Shown piece after piece: positions 18,156 to 29,276 of a DNA stretch of 64,000 nt (position 1 is the first letter of the stretch; each line of letters begins with the position of its first letter). This DNA comes from Rhodocyclaceae bacterium (lineage in GTDB: Bacteria > Pseudomonadota > Gammaproteobacteria > Burkholderiales > Usitatibacteraceae): contig JADCJC010000010.1 of assembly GCA_020247395.1 (NCBI GenBank), positions 1 to 64,000 on the forward strand. The letters run 5' to 3'. The notes beneath the pieces are model-generated. The model had not been told where the DNA came from. It searched no databases and worked only from the letters and a program-made list of their open reading frames with translations. The position numbers and the translations under genes are program-made.

Positions 18156-18358
18156 TTCGATGGCACCGCACCCCGCCGCACCCACTACGCCGCCGCCGAC
18201 CTACGCGCATTCAATTCAGAAACGAGTACTGGCTAAGAACCACCACTCGCGGCTCTTGGCTAAGAGGTCTAGCAGATGAGAGAGGCGTATCAGCCCCAAT
18301 TTCGGCGCTCGATAGACCCCCAGCTTTGGGCAATCGGTAGGCGACGCGGAGCCCGCAA

Positions 18359-18388
18359 TTGTCTGCCGAAGGCTTTTCCCGCTATAAT
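18359..18388 (+). promoter_or_regulatory. Sigma-70 type promoter of tpiA
   Basis: TTGTCT (-35) and a perfect TATAAT (-10) with an 18-bp spacer, ending 45 bp before the tpiA start. The rest of the 278-bp gap after the ABC transporter shows no supported gene. Confidence 0.65.
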
Positions 18389-18433
18389 TTGAGTCTTTGC
18401 CAGATTTAGGCAATTTCAGGAAATTTCGAGCAA

Positions 18434-19192
18434 ATGCCGATAAAAACACGTCAGCGATTTGTCGTAGGAAACTGGAAGCTGAACGGCAATTTGGCGGCAA
18501 ATGCAGCGTTGCTCGAAGCTTGTTTAGTCGCTGAAACGCACCCACGGAAGGTATTGGGCGTCTGTGTACCGTTCCCCTATTTCGGGCAATTGCAGTTGGC
18601 ACTAGCTAAATCGGCGGTTCGATATGGCGCGCAGGATGTGAGCCGGTTTGACCAAGGTGCCTTTACGGGTGAGGTTTCCGCCGCAATGGTTGCCGAGTTT
18701 GGCTGTCAGTTGGCGCTGGTGGGGCACTCAGAGCGTCGCGCGTTGTTTGGTGACTCAGATGAGGTGGTGGCAGAAAAGTTTGGCCGGGCTAAGCAGGCGG
18801 GGCTGACACCGATTTTGTGTGTCGGCGAGACCATCGCCGAGCGCGAAGCGGGTATCACCGAGGTGGTGGTCGCGCGACAGGTAACGGCGGTTGTGCAGAA
18901 GGTTGGGATTGAGGCGTTGGCAGGTGCGGTGTTGGCGTATGAGCCCGTTTGGGCGATCGGTACCGGCAAAACAGCTTCTCCGGCGCAAGCGCAGGAGGTA
19001 CACGGTTTTTTGCGGAGTTTTGTCGCAAAACACGCGGTTGAAATCGGGAGCACGTTGCCAATCTTGTACGGTGGCAGCGTAAGAAAGAGCAATGCGGCTG
19101 AGCTGTTTGGGCAGCCGGATATTGATGGTGGTTTGGTCGGCGGCGCGTCACTCGTGGCCGATGAATTTTTGGGAATTTGGCAAGCGTTATAG
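18434..19192 (+). CDS. tpiA: Triosephosphate isomerase
   Basis: Interconverts dihydroxyacetone phosphate and glyceraldehyde 3-phosphate in glycolysis and gluconeogenesis; cytoplasmic, 252 aa, full length. Catalytic residues are visible: Asn/Lys in VGNWKLNG, His in LVGHSERR, Glu in AYEPVWAIGTGKTAS, plus the phosphate-binding loop YGGSVRKSNA and GGLVGGASL near the end. It is the first gene of the conserved beta-proteobacterial run tpiA-secG-tRNA-Leu-nuo and has its own strong promoter. secG begins 38 bp later with the preferred start. Confidence 0.97.
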   Translation: MPIKTRQRFVVGNWKLNGNLAANAALLEACLVAETHPRKVLGVCVPFPYFGQLQLALAKSAVRYGAQDVSRFDQGAFTGEVSAAMVAEFGCQLALVGHSERRALFGDSDEVVAEKFGRAKQAGLTPILCVGETIAEREAGITEVVVARQVTAVVQKVGIEALAGAVLAYEPVWAIGTGKTASPAQAQEVHGFLRSFVAKHAVEIGSTLPILYGGSVRKSNAAELFGQPDIDGGLVGGASLVADEFLGIWQAL

Positions 19193-19230
19193 GGCTTGTC
19201 GGACCGAGACTGAAGACTGAGGAAATGGCA

Positions 19231-19665
19231 ATGTTGGCTTCGATTATTTTGACCCTGCACGTATTGGTGGCAATTGCAATTGTGGTGCTGGTATTGGTGC
19301 AGCACGGCAAGGGCGCGGACATGGGGGCGGCATTTGGTACTGGATCGGCGGGTAGTCTGTTTGGCTCGTCGGGTGCGGCAAATTTCCTGTCGCGGTCTAC
19401 GGCGGTATGCGCGACGCTGTTCTTTTTGACCAGTCTCGGCCTGACCTACTATCATGCGCCTCGCGGCACGGGTGTGGTTTCCGATTTTGGTAAAAGTGTC
19501 ACGGCGGTGCCGGATGCGAAGAAGGCGACTGTGGACACGATTCCTGCCCCAGTGGGCACGCCGCTCCCGGGTGCGGCGGGGGGCGCAGCAAAGTCCACCG
19601 CTCCGACCGAACCGGTACCGGCGGCACCTATAACGGTTCCGGCCTCCCAACAAATTCCTAAGTAA
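19231..19665 (+). CDS. secG: Preprotein translocase subunit SecG
   Basis: Small membrane subunit of the SecYEG translocon, 144 aa from the chosen start. The ORF opens earlier, but ATG 19231 (MLASIILTLHVLVAIAIVVLVLVQ) is supported by TGAGGA at 7-bp spacing and by family N-termini. Two membrane segments flank the conserved loop KGADMGAAFGTGSAGSLFGSSG, which is diagnostic of SecG. The C-terminal 65 residues are a Pro/Ala-rich tail of the kind seen in other beta-proteobacteria. Confidence 0.94.
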   Translation: MLASIILTLHVLVAIAIVVLVLVQHGKGADMGAAFGTGSAGSLFGSSGAANFLSRSTAVCATLFFLTSLGLTYYHAPRGTGVVSDFGKSVTAVPDAKKATVDTIPAPVGTPLPGAAGGAAKSTAPTEPVPAAPITVPASQQIPK

Positions 19666-19730
19666 GCTGCTTGTTGCAGCGCCGCAAACCTCGTATTTAG
19701 AAGTAAAATTTGGTCTGAATTGAACGACAT

Positions 19731-19815
19731 GCCGTCGTGGTGAAATTGGTAGACACGCTATCTTGAGGGGGTAGTGGCGAAAGCTGTGCGAGTTCGAGTC
19801 TCGCCGACGGCACCA
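19731..19815 (+). tRNA. tRNA-Leu (GAG)
   Basis: 85-nt gene with CCA encoded. Acceptor arms GCCGTCG and CGACGGC pair perfectly. The D-arm TGGTGAAATTGGTAGACA is typical of tRNA-Leu. The anticodon loop CTTGAGG gives anticodon GAG. There is a long variable arm, and the T-loop is AGTTCGAGTCT. It lies between secG and nuoA. Confidence 0.97.
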
Positions 19816-19876
19816 AGTTAATGCAGTAGCCGGGGTTTGTTCGGTGCGAACGAGCTCTGAAATGATGACGGCGAGC

Positions 19877-20245
19877 ATGCTAGAGAACTATTTCCCCATC
19901 CTATTGTTTCTTGCCGTCGGCCTCGCCGTTGGCGTCCTTCCTGTTGTTGGCACCAAAGTTCTGTCCATGGTCCTTGGGCATGACAAGCCGGACAGCGAAA
20001 AACTCTCTCCATATGAATGCGGCTTCGAAGCGTTTGAAGACGCACGCATGAAATTCGACGTTCGTTACTACCTCGTCGCCATTCTTTTCATTTTGTTTGA
20101 TCTGGAAATTGCCTTCCTCTTCCCATGGGCCATCGTGCTGCAGGAAATTGGCTGGTTCGGTTTCTGGGCGATGATGGCCTTCCTCGGCATTTTGGTGATG
20201 GGCTTCATCTATGAGTGGAAAAAAGGCGCGCTGGACTGGGAATAG
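19877..20245 (+). CDS. nuoA: NADH-quinone oxidoreductase subunit A
   Basis: Membrane subunit of respiratory complex I, 122 aa from ATG 19877. The ORF track starts at a GTG at 19844, but other NuoA proteins begin at the equivalent of [11 protein letters not shown]. Three membrane helices are visible, with the conserved loop [23 protein letters not shown], whose Cys lies in the quinone-site region. It is the first gene of the nuo operon, 61 bp after tRNA-Leu. Confidence 0.95.
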   Translation: MLENYFPILLFLAVGLAVGVLPVVGTKVLSMVLGHDKPDSEKLSPYECGFEAFEDARMKFDVRYYLVAILFILFDLEIAFLFPWAIVLQEIGWFGFWAMMAFLGILVMGFIYEWKKGALDWE

Positions 20246-20356
20246 AAAAGCGCGGTAACGGATCGAAGTCAGGTTCTTGCCGATTTAATTTCAGCAATGT
20301 TTTCGTCAAGTCGGATGCATTGCGCGAGCAGTAATCATGAAAGTGGGAGAAGGGTA

Positions 20357-20848
20357 ATGCCTGAAGGCGGCCTCAGTTTGCAAAATGGAAATCAGGGGTT
20401 TATGACCACTTCGGTTGACTCACTGCTCAATTGGGCCCGTACCGGCTCGATGTGGCCAATGACCTTTGGCTTGGCGTGTTGTGCGGTTGAAATGATGCAT
20501 GCGGGTGCATCGCGTTACGACCTCGACCGTTTCGGTATTGTGTTTCGTCCCAGCCCGCGTCAATCGGATGTCATGATCGTGGCCGGGACGCTGTGCAACA
20601 AAATGGCACCCGCACTTCGCAAGGTGTACGACCAGATGTCGGAGCCGCGCTGGGTGATTTCGATGGGCTCGTGCGCCAATGGCGGCGGCTATTACCACTA
20701 TTCTTATTCGGTGGTTCGTGGTTGTGACCGCATCGTTCCGGTCGACATTTACGTGCCCGGTTGTCCGCCAACTGCTGAGGCGCTGCTGTATGGTTTGATC
20801 CAGTTGCAAAACAAGATCAAACGCACCAGCACGATTGCGCGGACCTAA
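20357..20848 (+). CDS. nuoB: NADH-quinone oxidoreductase subunit B
   Basis: Peripheral-arm subunit carrying iron-sulfur cluster N2, which passes electrons to quinone; 163 aa. Cluster ligands are visible: the tandem Cys in [10 protein letters not shown], then [10 protein letters not shown] and [11 protein letters not shown]. The ORF opens at 20297, but ATG 20357 has GGGAGAAGG before it and gives a family-typical length. nuoC starts immediately after the stop. Confidence 0.96.
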   Translation: MPEGGLSLQNGNQGFMTTSVDSLLNWARTGSMWPMTFGLACCAVEMMHAGASRYDLDRFGIVFRPSPRQSDVMIVAGTLCNKMAPALRKVYDQMSEPRWVISMGSCANGGGYYHYSYSVVRGCDRIVPVDIYVPGCPPTAEALLYGLIQLQNKIKRTSTIART

Positions 20849-20849
20849 T

Positions 20850-21455
20850 ATGTCGCTCAAGCTCGATCAGCTTCAAGCCAATCTCGCCTCTGCACTCGGC
20901 GACAAACTCGGCAAGACCATTGTCGAACGCGAGCAGGTTGTCCTTGAAGTAAGCGCCGCAAACTATACTGCGGCAGCAACAATTCTGAGGGACGATCCGG
21001 CGCTGGATTTTTCGCAGTTAATCGACCTGTGTGGAGTTGACTACGCGGAGTGGGGCGGTGGTGCATGGCCGGGAATGCGGTTTGCCGTGGTCTCGCAGTT
21101 GCTTTCGATTCAACACAATGTGCGCCTGCGATTGCGTGTCTTCGCCAGCGATGATGACTTCCCCCTGGTCGAGTCGCTGATTCCTGTCTGGAACTCGGCG
21201 AATTGGTATGAACGTGAAGCCTTCGATCTCTACGGTATTGTATTCAACGGGCACCCGGATCTTCGCCGTATCTTGACCGACTACGGATTTGTCGGCCATC
21301 CATTCCGCAAAGATTTCCCGATCTCGGGAACCGTCGAGATGCGCTATGACCCCGAACAAAAACGCGTCATCTATCAACCCGTCACCATCGAACCGCGAGA
21401 AATCGTACCGCGCATCATTCGCGAAGAATCCTACGCGTCGGGGATCAAGCGATGA
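20850..21455 (+). CDS. nuoC: NADH-quinone oxidoreductase subunit C
   Basis: Hydrophilic 30-kDa-type subunit of complex I that packs against NuoD, 201 aa. Start ATG 20850 directly follows the nuoB stop. Conserved family segments are [25 protein letters not shown] and [23 protein letters not shown]. The stop overlaps, as ATGA, the start of a 45-codon ORF that imitates the NuoD N-terminus; the real nuoD begins 140 bp later. Confidence 0.96.
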   Translation: MSLKLDQLQANLASALGDKLGKTIVEREQVVLEVSAANYTAAATILRDDPALDFSQLIDLCGVDYAEWGGGAWPGMRFAVVSQLLSIQHNVRLRLRVFASDDDFPLVESLIPVWNSANWYEREAFDLYGIVFNGHPDLRRILTDYGFVGHPFRKDFPISGTVEMRYDPEQKRVIYQPVTIEPREIVPRIIREESYASGIKR

Positions 21456-21589
21456 GTGAGATCAAAAAGTATGCGATGAATTTGAGTTCCTGCCAGCTAC
21501 AGCGCGGCCTTAACTTGCTGCGCACGTTAGCCTTCACTGAAGTTCATTGTGTCTCAACCGACATCACAGCCGCACTTTCTCTGGAATAA
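21452..21589 (+). CDS. 45-aa ORF with NuoD-like N-terminus between nuoC and nuoD
   Basis: Small ORF translationally coupled to nuoC (ATGA overlap) and ending 5 nt before the nuoD start codon. It begins [11 protein letters not shown]; NuoD begins (V/M)[10 protein letters not shown], so the first ten residues are nearly the same, after which similarity stops. The Ser codons differ (AGT versus TCA) and several third positions differ, so it is not a recent copy. No known domain is seen. It may be the remnant of the original nuoD start after an insertion, or a coupling peptide that carries ribosomes from nuoC to nuoD. Confidence 0.5.
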   Translation: MSEIKKYAMNLSSCQLQRGLNLLRTLAFTEVHCVSTDITAALSLE

Positions 21590-21594
21590 CCAAC

Positions 21595-22848
21595 GTGTCA
21601 GAGATCAAGAATTACACAATGAACTTTGGGCCGCAGCATCCTGCCGCGCACGGGGTATTGCGTCTGGTGCTTGAATTGGACGGCGAAGTGATTCAACGTG
21701 CCGATCCGCATATTGGGTTGCTGCATCGCGCGACGGAGAAGTTGGCGGAAACACGCACCTTCATTCAGAGCGTGCCGTACATGGATCGTCTCGACTATGT
21801 GTCGATGATGGTTAATGAGCACGCCTACGTAATGGCGATCGAAAAGTTGCTCGGGGTCCCGGTGCCGGACCGCGCGCAGTACATCCGCGTCATGTTCGAT
21901 GAGATCACGCGCATCTTGAATCACCTGCTTTGGCTGGGCGCGCATGCACTCGATGTTGGCGCGATGACGGTATTTCTCTACGCATTTCGCGAGCGCGAAG
22001 ACTTGATGGATTGTTACGAAGCCGTATCAGGCGCTCGCATGCACGCGGCGTACTATCGTCCGGGTGGCGTGTATCGTGATCTGCCGGATCGGATGCCACA
22101 GTACATGGTCGTCAATGGCCAGAACGCGACGGCGATGAAGCGCCTCAACGAAAACCGCCAGGGTTCGTTGCTCGATTTTATCGAGGACTTCACCAATCGC
22201 TTCCCGACCTACGTCGATGAGTATGAAACGTTGTTGACGGACAACCGTATTTGGAAACAGCGGTTGGTTGACATCGGCATCGTCACGCCGGAGCGTGCGT
22301 TGCAATTGGGCTTCACGGGGCCGATGCTGCGCGGCTCTGGAATTGCATGGGATCTGCGGAAGAAGCAGCCCTACGAAGTATACGATCGCATGGATTTTGA
22401 TGTCCCTGTTGGTACCAACGGCGATTCGTATGACCGCTACTTGGTGCGGGTGCAGGAAATGCGCGAGTCAAATCGCATCATCAAGCAGTGCATCGATTGG
22501 TTGCGGAAGAACCCTGGGCCGGTGATTTCGGACGATCATAAAGTCGCTCCGCCCTCTCGCGAGGGCATGAAGACAAACATGGAAGACTTGATTCATCACT
22601 TCAAGCTGTTTACGGAAGGTTTTCATGTGCCACAGGGTGAAGTGTATGCAGCCGTGGAGCATCCGAAGGGAGAATTCGGCATCTATCTGATGTCGGACGG
22701 CGCGAATAAGCCTTACCGGCTCAAAATCCGCGCACCGGGTTTTCCACACTTGGCGGCGCTCGATGAGATGTCGCGCGGCCATATGATTGCCGACGTTGTC
22801 ACCATTATCGGAACACAAGACATTGTGTTCGGCGAAATTGATCGGTAA
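21595..22848 (+). CDS. nuoD: NADH-quinone oxidoreductase subunit D
   Basis: 49-kDa-type subunit that forms the quinone-binding site with NuoB; 417 aa, the usual size, from GTG 21595. The ORF track extends to 21547, but the family N-terminus begins at [19 protein letters not shown], which is the conserved quinone-site loop. Other conserved blocks are [23 protein letters not shown] and [15 protein letters not shown]. It is separated from nuoC by a 139-bp insert holding the 45-codon ORF. Confidence 0.96.
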   Translation: MSEIKNYTMNFGPQHPAAHGVLRLVLELDGEVIQRADPHIGLLHRATEKLAETRTFIQSVPYMDRLDYVSMMVNEHAYVMAIEKLLGVPVPDRAQYIRVMFDEITRILNHLLWLGAHALDVGAMTVFLYAFREREDLMDCYEAVSGARMHAAYYRPGGVYRDLPDRMPQYMVVNGQNATAMKRLNENRQGSLLDFIEDFTNRFPTYVDEYETLLTDNRIWKQRLVDIGIVTPERALQLGFTGPMLRGSGIAWDLRKKQPYEVYDRMDFDVPVGTNGDSYDRYLVRVQEMRESNRIIKQCIDWLRKNPGPVISDDHKVAPPSREGMKTNMEDLIHHFKLFTEGFHVPQGEVYAAVEHPKGEFGIYLMSDGANKPYRLKIRAPGFPHLAALDEMSRGHMIADVVTIIGTQDIVFGEIDR

Positions 22849-22921
22849 TCCGTGATGAGTGTAATTGCCTCAAATAGACGATGGACAATGCGGGGTTGGG
22901 TCGTTCTCAAGGTGAAGTGTG

Positions 22922-23398
22922 ATGTTGTCTGAAGCCGCAAAATCTAAAATAGATCGCGAGATCGAAAAGTACCCGTCTGACCAGCGCCAATCGGCGGTAA
23001 TGTCGGCGTTGGCGATTGTTCAAGACGAATTGGGCTGGTTGTCGAGTGAAGCGATGGATGATGTGGCCAAGCACATCGGGATGCCTGCTGTGGCGGTGTA
23101 CGAGGTGGCGACCTTCTACAACATGTACAACTTGAAGCCGACGGGCAAAACGAAGATCACGGTTTGCACCAACCTGCCCTGTGCACTGTCGGGCGGCGTC
23201 GAGGCGGCGGAGTATCTGAAAGCCAAGCTCGGTGTGAACTGGAAGGAAATCACTAAGGACGGCAAGTTCAGTGTGGTCGAGGGCGAGTGCATGGGGGCTT
23301 GCGGTGACGCGCCTGTCATGACGGTGAATAACAAGCGGATGTGCAGCTTTATGTCGAAGGGGAAAATCGACGCGCTGGTTGAGGAGCTCTCGAAATGA
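22922..23398 (+). CDS. nuoE: NADH-quinone oxidoreductase subunit E
   Basis: 24-kDa-type subunit of the NADH dehydrogenase module, 158 aa, with a [2Fe-2S] cluster (N1a). The four ligands are in [11 protein letters not shown] and [14 protein letters not shown] 22922 is preferred over GTG 22919 because AAGGTGA is then better spaced. The 73-bp gap after nuoD holds nothing recognisable. It overlaps nuoF by 4 bp. Confidence 0.96.
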   Translation: MLSEAAKSKIDREIEKYPSDQRQSAVMSALAIVQDELGWLSSEAMDDVAKHIGMPAVAVYEVATFYNMYNLKPTGKTKITVCTNLPCALSGGVEAAEYLKAKLGVNWKEITKDGKFSVVEGECMGACGDAPVMTVNNKRMCSFMSKGKIDALVEELSK

Positions 23399-24750
23399 CA
23401 CTCAACAAGAACGGCTTTCTCGACTACGGCCCGGATGCGGTCATCATGGCTGGCATTACCGGCGACAACTGGCGTCTTAAAGATTACGAATCACGAGAAG
23501 GTTACGTTGCGCTAAAGAAAATTCTGAAAGAAGGTATCAAGCCCGAGGACGTCATCGCGGAAGTAAAAAAATCAGCATTGCGTGGTCGGGGTGGTGCGGG
23601 CTTTCCGACCGGATTGAAATGGAGCTTCATGCCCCGCGCCTTTTCCGGGCCGAAGTATCTGGTGTGCAACTCCGACGAGGGCGAGCCCGGTACGTTTAAG
23701 GATCGCGACATCCTGCGTTACAACCCGCATATTCTTATTGAGGGCATGATCATCGCCGGTTACGCGATGGGCATCCCTGTGGGCTACAACTATGTCCACG
23801 GCGAGATTTGGGCCGAGTATGAGCGCTTCGAGGAAGCTCTGCGAGAGGCACGCGACGCGGGTTACCTCGGCAGGAACATTCTGGGCAGCGATTTTTCGTT
23901 TGAGTTGTATGCGCATCACGGTTACGGTGCTTACATCTGCGGCGAAGAAACCGCGTTGCTGGAATCACTCGAAGGCAAGAAAGGTCAGCCGCGCTTCAAG
24001 CCGCCGTTCCCGGCGTCCTTTGGCCTCTACGGCAAGCCGACCACCATCAACAATACCGAGACATTTGCCGCAGCACCCGCCATTATCCGCAACGGTGGCG
24101 AATGGTTCTTGAATTTGGGCAAGCCGAATAATGGCGGCACGAAACTCTTTTCCGTATCAGGGCATGTCAATCGCCCTGGCAATTACGAAGTCAAACTCGG
24201 CACACCGTTTGCGACCTTGCTAGAGATGGCGGGCGGCATGCGTGACGGCAAGAAGCTAAAGGGTGTGATTCCCGGTGGTTCGTCGATGCCGGTCATTTTG
24301 GGCGAGAAGATGATGACGCTCGACATGGACTACGACTCGATCGCAAAAGCGGGATCGATGTTGGGTTCGGGCGCGGTCATTGTGATGAACGAAGACACTT
24401 GTATGGTAAAAGCCGCAGAGCGCCTAGCGTACTTCTACTACGAGGAATCTTGCGGCCAGTGCACGCCCTGTCGTGAGGGTACCGGCTGGATGTACCGTGT
24501 CATCAACCGCATCGAAAACGGCAAGGGTCGGATGGAAGATCTCGACCTATTGCTCAACCTGACAGACCAGATTCAGGGACGTACCATTTGTGCATTGGGC
24601 GACGCGGCCGCGATGCCCGTCCGCGCGTTCGTTCGCAATTTCCGCGAAGAATTTGAATATCACATCACCCACAAGCGCTGCATGGTCGGACCCGGAGGTT
24701 ACGCCAATCATCCGACCGGTCAAACGCCGATGGCGATGGCGGCAGAGTAA
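23395..24750 (+). CDS. nuoF: NADH-quinone oxidoreductase subunit F
   Basis: NADH- and FMN-binding subunit, 451 aa. The NADH site is in [13 protein letters not shown], the FMN site in [16 protein letters not shown], and the N3 [4Fe-4S] ligands in [15 protein letters not shown] with a later Cys in TICALGDAA. It overlaps the nuoE stop (ATGA) and is followed by nuoG after 5 bp, so translation of nuoE-F-G is coupled. Confidence 0.97.
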   Translation: MTLNKNGFLDYGPDAVIMAGITGDNWRLKDYESREGYVALKKILKEGIKPEDVIAEVKKSALRGRGGAGFPTGLKWSFMPRAFSGPKYLVCNSDEGEPGTFKDRDILRYNPHILIEGMIIAGYAMGIPVGYNYVHGEIWAEYERFEEALREARDAGYLGRNILGSDFSFELYAHHGYGAYICGEETALLESLEGKKGQPRFKPPFPASFGLYGKPTTINNTETFAAAPAIIRNGGEWFLNLGKPNNGGTKLFSVSGHVNRPGNYEVKLGTPFATLLEMAGGMRDGKKLKGVIPGGSSMPVILGEKMMTLDMDYDSIAKAGSMLGSGAVIVMNEDTCMVKAAERLAYFYYEESCGQCTPCREGTGWMYRVINRIENGKGRMEDLDLLLNLTDQIQGRTICALGDAAAMPVRAFVRNFREEFEYHITHKRCMVGPGGYANHPTGQTPMAMAAE

Positions 24751-24755
24751 CCAAT

Positions 24756-26903
24756 ATGATCAAGCTAGAAGTAGACGGCAAAATAGTGGAAGTCGAAAAC
24801 GGTGCCACGGTGATGGAAGCCGCGAACAAGCTCGGCATTTTTGTGCCGCATTTTTGTTATCACAAGAAACTTTCTATCGCAGCCAACTGCCGCATGTGCT
24901 TGGTGCAAGTTGAGAAAGCGCCGAAGCCGCTGCCCGCATGCGCCACGCCTGCAACGGAAGGCATGAAGGTACTGACCGCATCCGATCTTGCCAAGACGGC
25001 GCAACAAGGGGTGATGGAATTTTTGCTGATCAACCATCCGCTCGACTGCCCGATATGCGATCAGGGGGGCGAGTGTCAGTTGCAAGACCTTGCGGTTGGC
25101 TATGGCGGCTCAAAATCGCGCTACCGGGAAGAAAAGCGCGTGGTGTTCCACAAAGATATCGGTCCGCTTGTGTCGATGGAAGAGATGTCGCGTTGCATTC
25201 ACTGTACGCGCTGTGTCCGTTTCGGCCAGGAAATTGCTGGCGTGATGGAACTCGGCATGGCGGGTCGTGGAGAGCATTCGGAGATTGTTTCGTTTGTCGG
25301 CAAGTCGGTTGATTCTGAGCTGTCGGGCAACATGATCGACCTATGTCCGGTCGGCGCGCTGACCTCCAAACCGTTCCGCTATTCGGCACGCACCTGGGAG
25401 CTCTCCCGCCGCAAGTCCATTGCGCCGCACGACGGGTTAGGCTCCAATCTCATTGTGCAGGTCAAACAAGACCGCGTCATGCGTGTTCTGCCACTTGAGA
25501 ATGAAGCCATCAATGAATGCTGGCTGTCAGATCGCGACCGGTTCTCGTATGAAGCCCTGAATTCGGCAGACCGGCTTACGGCGCCGTTGGTGAAAATAGA
25601 CGGCAAGTGGATGGAGACGGACTGGCAGAGTGCGCTGCAAACGGTGGCTGACGGCCTTGCCCGAGCAAAGCAGCAAGGAGGCGCCGACCACGTTGCGGTA
25701 ATGGCGTCGCCGTCGTCGACCTTGGAAGAATTACACTTACTCGGCAAGCTGAGCCGCAGTCTTGGTGCCAAACCATTGACAACACAGCATCGCCAGCGTG
25801 ATGCCGCAGTGTTTGGTAAGGCCGTCGGTGCGCAGTGGCTTGGAACGAGCCTCACAAATATTGGCAATCTGCAAAGTATCTTGCTGATAGGTTCGACGCT
25901 GCGTAAAGAACAACCGCTGCTCGCAACACGTTTCCGTGCGGCGGCAAAGCGCGGCGCGCATTTGAACGTGCTGCATTCAGTGGATAGCGATCTGCTCATG
26001 CGTGTGGCGAACAAGTCGATTGTCAAGCCCGAAAATCTTGCCGCCGCTCTGGGCGCGGTTGCCAAGGCACTGGCTGAAATCAAAAACGCGCAGCTGCCTA
26101 GTGATGTGGCCAATGCGGTTGCGACTATCGCCGTCAGCGCGGAGGCCCGCGCCATCGCGTCCAGCCTCGCGGCGGAGGAATCGACTGGAGTATTCCTCGG
26201 ACACTACGCGCAACAACATCCACAAGCGACGACGCTGCATGTTCTTGCGCAGGAAATAGCCAGGCTGGCGGGTGGTGTATTCGGTGTGCTTTCACAGGCG
26301 GCAAACAGTGTCGGCGCGGCAGTTGTTGGTGCCGATGCAGCGGTGCCAAGCGCGGCAAAAGCGTATGTGCTGCTCAATGTTGAGCCGGAAGCTGACTGCG
26401 CCGACGCCGCTGGTCAATTGGCTGCGTTGAAGGGCGCAGACTTTGTTGTGGCCATGTCGATGTTCAGAAACCCGCTCGCCGCCGAGTACGCCACAGTAAT
26501 GCTGCCGATCGCGCCGTTTAGCGAAACCGCCGGCACATTTGTGAATATGGAAGGTAAGGCGCAGTCGTTTAACGGCGTGGTAAAGCCATTGGGTCAAACA
26601 CGCCCTGCTTGGAAGGTGATTCGCGTTCTAGGTAACCTGCTTGGGTTCCCCGGATTCGGCCAAGACAATATCGAAGCCGTTCGTGCGGATATCGCGCCAG
26701 ATCTCAATGCCTTTGTCGCCGGCAAGCTCAATAACCAATTGACTGGTGTGAAGGTCGACATTGCCGCCTGCGCGGCGGCGGCGCAAATGCGCGACGTTCC
26801 TATCTACGACGTTGATTCGGTTACGCGCCGCGCGCCAAGTCTGCAAATGACGGCGGACGCAAAGGCAGCGTGTATCCACCAAATGGCGAGAGCGGCGGAA
26901 TAG
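24756..26903 (+). CDS. nuoG: NADH-quinone oxidoreductase subunit G
   Basis: 75-kDa-type subunit, 715 aa, carrying most iron-sulfur clusters of the electron path. The N-terminal [2Fe-2S] ligands are in [19 protein letters not shown]. The N5 cluster motif is [15 protein letters not shown], and N4 is [10 protein letters not shown] with a distant CPVGAL. The C-terminal half is a molybdopterin-oxidoreductase-like domain without an evident active site and is rich in Ala. nuoH follows after 2 bp. Confidence 0.96.
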   Translation: MIKLEVDGKIVEVENGATVMEAANKLGIFVPHFCYHKKLSIAANCRMCLVQVEKAPKPLPACATPATEGMKVLTASDLAKTAQQGVMEFLLINHPLDCPICDQGGECQLQDLAVGYGGSKSRYREEKRVVFHKDIGPLVSMEEMSRCIHCTRCVRFGQEIAGVMELGMAGRGEHSEIVSFVGKSVDSELSGNMIDLCPVGALTSKPFRYSARTWELSRRKSIAPHDGLGSNLIVQVKQDRVMRVLPLENEAINECWLSDRDRFSYEALNSADRLTAPLVKIDGKWMETDWQSALQTVADGLARAKQQGGADHVAVMASPSSTLEELHLLGKLSRSLGAKPLTTQHRQRDAAVFGKAVGAQWLGTSLTNIGNLQSILLIGSTLRKEQPLLATRFRAAAKRGAHLNVLHSVDSDLLMRVANKSIVKPENLAAALGAVAKALAEIKNAQLPSDVANAVATIAVSAEARAIASSLAAEESTGVFLGHYAQQHPQATTLHVLAQEIARLAGGVFGVLSQAANSVGAAVVGADAAVPSAAKAYVLLNVEPEADCADAAGQLAALKGADFVVAMSMFRNPLAAEYATVMLPIAPFSETAGTFVNMEGKAQSFNGVVKPLGQTRPAWKVIRVLGNLLGFPGFGQDNIEAVRADIAPDLNAFVAGKLNNQLTGVKVDIAACAAAAQMRDVPIYDVDSVTRRAPSLQMTADAKAACIHQMARAAE

Positions 26904-26905
26904 TC

Positions 26906-28012
26906 ATGGATGCGTTGATTCAATCGCTGAATGTCCAAGTCATCGCCGCGCTAGGTCCGGAGATCGGGCCGACCGCATGGTTGGTCGGGAAATCGCTGAC
27001 GATGATCCTGATGGTGATGGTGTCGGTGCTGATTTTTGTTTTGTACTTCCAATTGGTCGAGCGTTGGGTGATCGGCTGGATGCAGGTGCGCCGCGGGCCC
27101 AACCGAGTTGGGCCATGGGGATTGTTGCAACCGATCGCCGATGCGGTCAAGTTGCTGCTGAAAGAGCAGATTGTTCCAACCGGTGCAAACAAACTTCTGT
27201 TCTTGATTGCGCCTGCGATTTCGGTGGCACCCGCGATGGCGGTTTGGGCGGTCATCCCCTTTACGCCAACGTGGGTGGTCGCTGGTGTGGATGCGGGCAT
27301 TCTCGTGGTGCTGGCCATGACTTCCATGGGGGTCTATGGCGTTATCCTCGCCGGCTGGGCTTCGAATTCAAAATATGCTTTCATCGGCGCGATGCGCTCT
27401 GCCGCGCAGGTGGTCAGCTACGAAATCGCGATGGGGTTTGCGTTGGTGGGCGGACTGATGGCCGCACAGTCGCTAAATCTCACCGAGGTTGTTGCCAGAC
27501 AAGACGGCGCTTACGGTTTGTTTGAGTGGTTCTTCATTCCACTCTTTCCGCTTTTCGTCATCCAGTTTATTGCCGGTGTGGCAGAGACCAATCGCCACCC
27601 GTTCGACGTGGCCGAGGGTGAGTCTGAAATCGTCGCAGGTCCGTTGGTCGAGTATTCCGGCATGACATGGTCACTTTTCTTCTTGGCCGAGTACGCCAAT
27701 ATGTTGCTAGTGGCGATGATTTCCTCGCTACTGTTTCTCGGTGGCTGGTTGTCTCCATTTCCGAAATCGATTCCCATCTTGGGCGAGCCGTCGATCCTTT
27801 GGCTGTTCGCCAAGCTTGCGGTCCTCATGATCATGTTCGTCTGGATTCGCGCTTCGTTCCCGCGCTATCGTTATGACCAAATCATGCGATTGGGTTGGAA
27901 AGTATTTATCCCGCTGACCATCGCGTGGATTGTTGTTGTTGGCGTGATGTTGATGGAGCCGGTAAACAACTGGCCTGTCATCAGTATTTGGTTTGGAAAG
28001 CAGGGTGGCTAA
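26906..28012 (+). CDS. nuoH: NADH-quinone oxidoreductase subunit H
   Basis: ND1-type membrane subunit, 368 aa, at the junction of the two arms and part of the quinone channel. Multiple helices are visible. Conserved cytoplasmic loops are [47 protein letters not shown] and [20 protein letters not shown]. Start ATG 26906 is 2 bp after nuoG. The ORF track start (26870) lies inside nuoG and is not needed. Confidence 0.96.
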   Translation: MDALIQSLNVQVIAALGPEIGPTAWLVGKSLTMILMVMVSVLIFVLYFQLVERWVIGWMQVRRGPNRVGPWGLLQPIADAVKLLLKEQIVPTGANKLLFLIAPAISVAPAMAVWAVIPFTPTWVVAGVDAGILVVLAMTSMGVYGVILAGWASNSKYAFIGAMRSAAQVVSYEIAMGFALVGGLMAAQSLNLTEVVARQDGAYGLFEWFFIPLFPLFVIQFIAGVAETNRHPFDVAEGESEIVAGPLVEYSGMTWSLFFLAEYANMLLVAMISSLLFLGGWLSPFPKSIPILGEPSILWLFAKLAVLMIMFVWIRASFPRYRYDQIMRLGWKVFIPLTIAWIVVVGVMLMEPVNNWPVISIWFGKQGG

Positions 28013-28013
28013 G

Positions 28014-28505
28014 ATGTGGGATAGAGCCAAAGAATTTGCCAGCAGTTTGCTTCTTGGGGAATTGGTGCAGGGGTTGAAGCTGACCGGACGCCATTTGTTT
28101 GAGCGCAAGATTACGGTTCAGTTTCCGGAAGAAAAAACGCCGCAAAGCCCGCGTTTTCGCGGACTGCATGCATTGCGCCGTTATGAAAATGGCGAAGAGC
28201 GTTGTATCGCTTGCAAGTTGTGTGAAGCGGTTTGCCCGGCGCTTGCTATCACCATCGAATCCGAACAGCGTGCGGACAACACACGACGTACAACACGTTA
28301 TGACATTGATCTGACCAAGTGCATTTTCTGCGGCTTTTGCGAAGAGTCGTGCCCGGTGGATTCTATCGTAGAAACACATTTGCTTGAGTATCACGGCGAG
28401 AAACGCGGTGATCTTTACTACACCAAACCGATGTTGCTCGCTATTGGGGACAAGTATGAGAAAGAAATTGCCGATCGACGTGCCGAAGACGCGAAGTATC
28501 GGTAG
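28014..28505 (+). CDS. nuoI: NADH-quinone oxidoreductase subunit I
   Basis: Ferredoxin-like subunit with clusters N6a and N6b, 163 aa. Two 4Fe-4S motifs are clear: [12 protein letters not shown] and [15 protein letters not shown] 28014 lies one base after the nuoH stop with AGGGTGG before it, so the earlier in-frame start at 27993 is rejected. An amphipathic N-terminus ([21 protein letters not shown]) anchors it near NuoH. Confidence 0.96.
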   Translation: MWDRAKEFASSLLLGELVQGLKLTGRHLFERKITVQFPEEKTPQSPRFRGLHALRRYENGEERCIACKLCEAVCPALAITIESEQRADNTRRTTRYDIDLTKCIFCGFCEESCPVDSIVETHLLEYHGEKRGDLYYTKPMLLAIGDKYEKEIADRRAEDAKYR

Positions 28506-28580
28506 GTTCTAGTCCGAGGAAGTGCAGCGTACGCCGCCACCGCTTGCTTGCGACAGACACTAACGCCTCACAGAAAAACA

Positions 28581-29276
28581 ATGACTTTCCAAACCATCAC
28601 CTTCTATCTGTTTTCCTTTGTGCTGATTCTGTCAGCGCTGGGTGTCATTACGTCGAGGAATCCGGTCTACGCTGCACTCTTCCTTGTGTTGTCGTTTGTC
28701 ACAGCGGCAGGCCTTTGGCTGTTGTTGTTTGCAGAATTTTTGGCGCTCACGCTGATTCTGGTTTATGTCGGTGCGGTAATGGTGTTGTTCCTATTTGTCG
28801 TGATGATGTTGGACATCAACTTCGACAAGTTGCGCGAAGGGTTCCGGCAGAACGCCTTTGTCGCGGCGTTGGTAGGTGTGGTGATGCTTGCAGAAATGGC
28901 GATTCTCCTCGGCGGAAAATCGCTTGGCTTGGCTGCGGCATTGCCCGGAGCACCAGCAGCCGCATCGAACACCAAGGAATTGGGCCGCGTCTTGTACACC
29001 GAATACCTGCTGCCGTTTCAACTGGCGGCGGTGGTGCTGCTCATTGCCATGATTGCGGCGATTGCGCTGACGTTGCGCGAGCGTCGCGGCAGCAAGTCGC
29101 AGGATATCGGCGCACAGGTTCGTGTGAAGAGTAGTGATAGGTTGAAGATCATCAAGATGGATGCCACCGTTGAAGCTCAGTCGGCGCCGGTGGCGGATGC
29201 CGCGCCTTCAGCCGTGGCCGCCTCTGGGCCAACTGCTGGACCAACACAGATACCAGCGACAGGGAACAAATCATGA
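28581..29276 (+). CDS. nuoJ: NADH-quinone oxidoreductase subunit J
   Basis: ND6-type membrane subunit, 231 aa from ATG 28581 ([13 protein letters not shown]), which matches other NuoJ starts. Five membrane segments are visible, and the conserved third helix [17 protein letters not shown] contains the pi-bulge motif. The C-terminal 50 residues (Ala/Pro/Thr-rich) are a low-complexity tail. It overlaps nuoK by 4 bp. The 75-bp gap after nuoI shows no feature. Confidence 0.95.
   Translation: MTFQTITFYLFSFVLILSALGVITSRNPVYAALFLVLSFVTAAGLWLLLFAEFLALTLILVYVGAVMVLFLFVVMMLDINFDKLREGFRQNAFVAALVGVVMLAEMAILLGGKSLGLAAALPGAPAAASNTKELGRVLYTEYLLPFQLAAVVLLIAMIAAIALTLRERRGSKSQDIGAQVRVKSSDRLKIIKMDATVEAQSAPVADAAPSAVAASGPTAGPTQIPATGNKS

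Noticed and set aside
18160-18279. 39-codon Pro- and Arg-rich ORF directly after the C39 transporter
   Set aside because: No ribosome-binding site, no double-glycine leader, and composition like random GC-rich DNA; not supported as the exporter cargo.
18706-19878. 390-aa minus-strand ORF across tpiA and secG
   Set aside because: Shadow of tpiA, secG and the tRNA; Arg/Cys/His-rich translation without any family feature.
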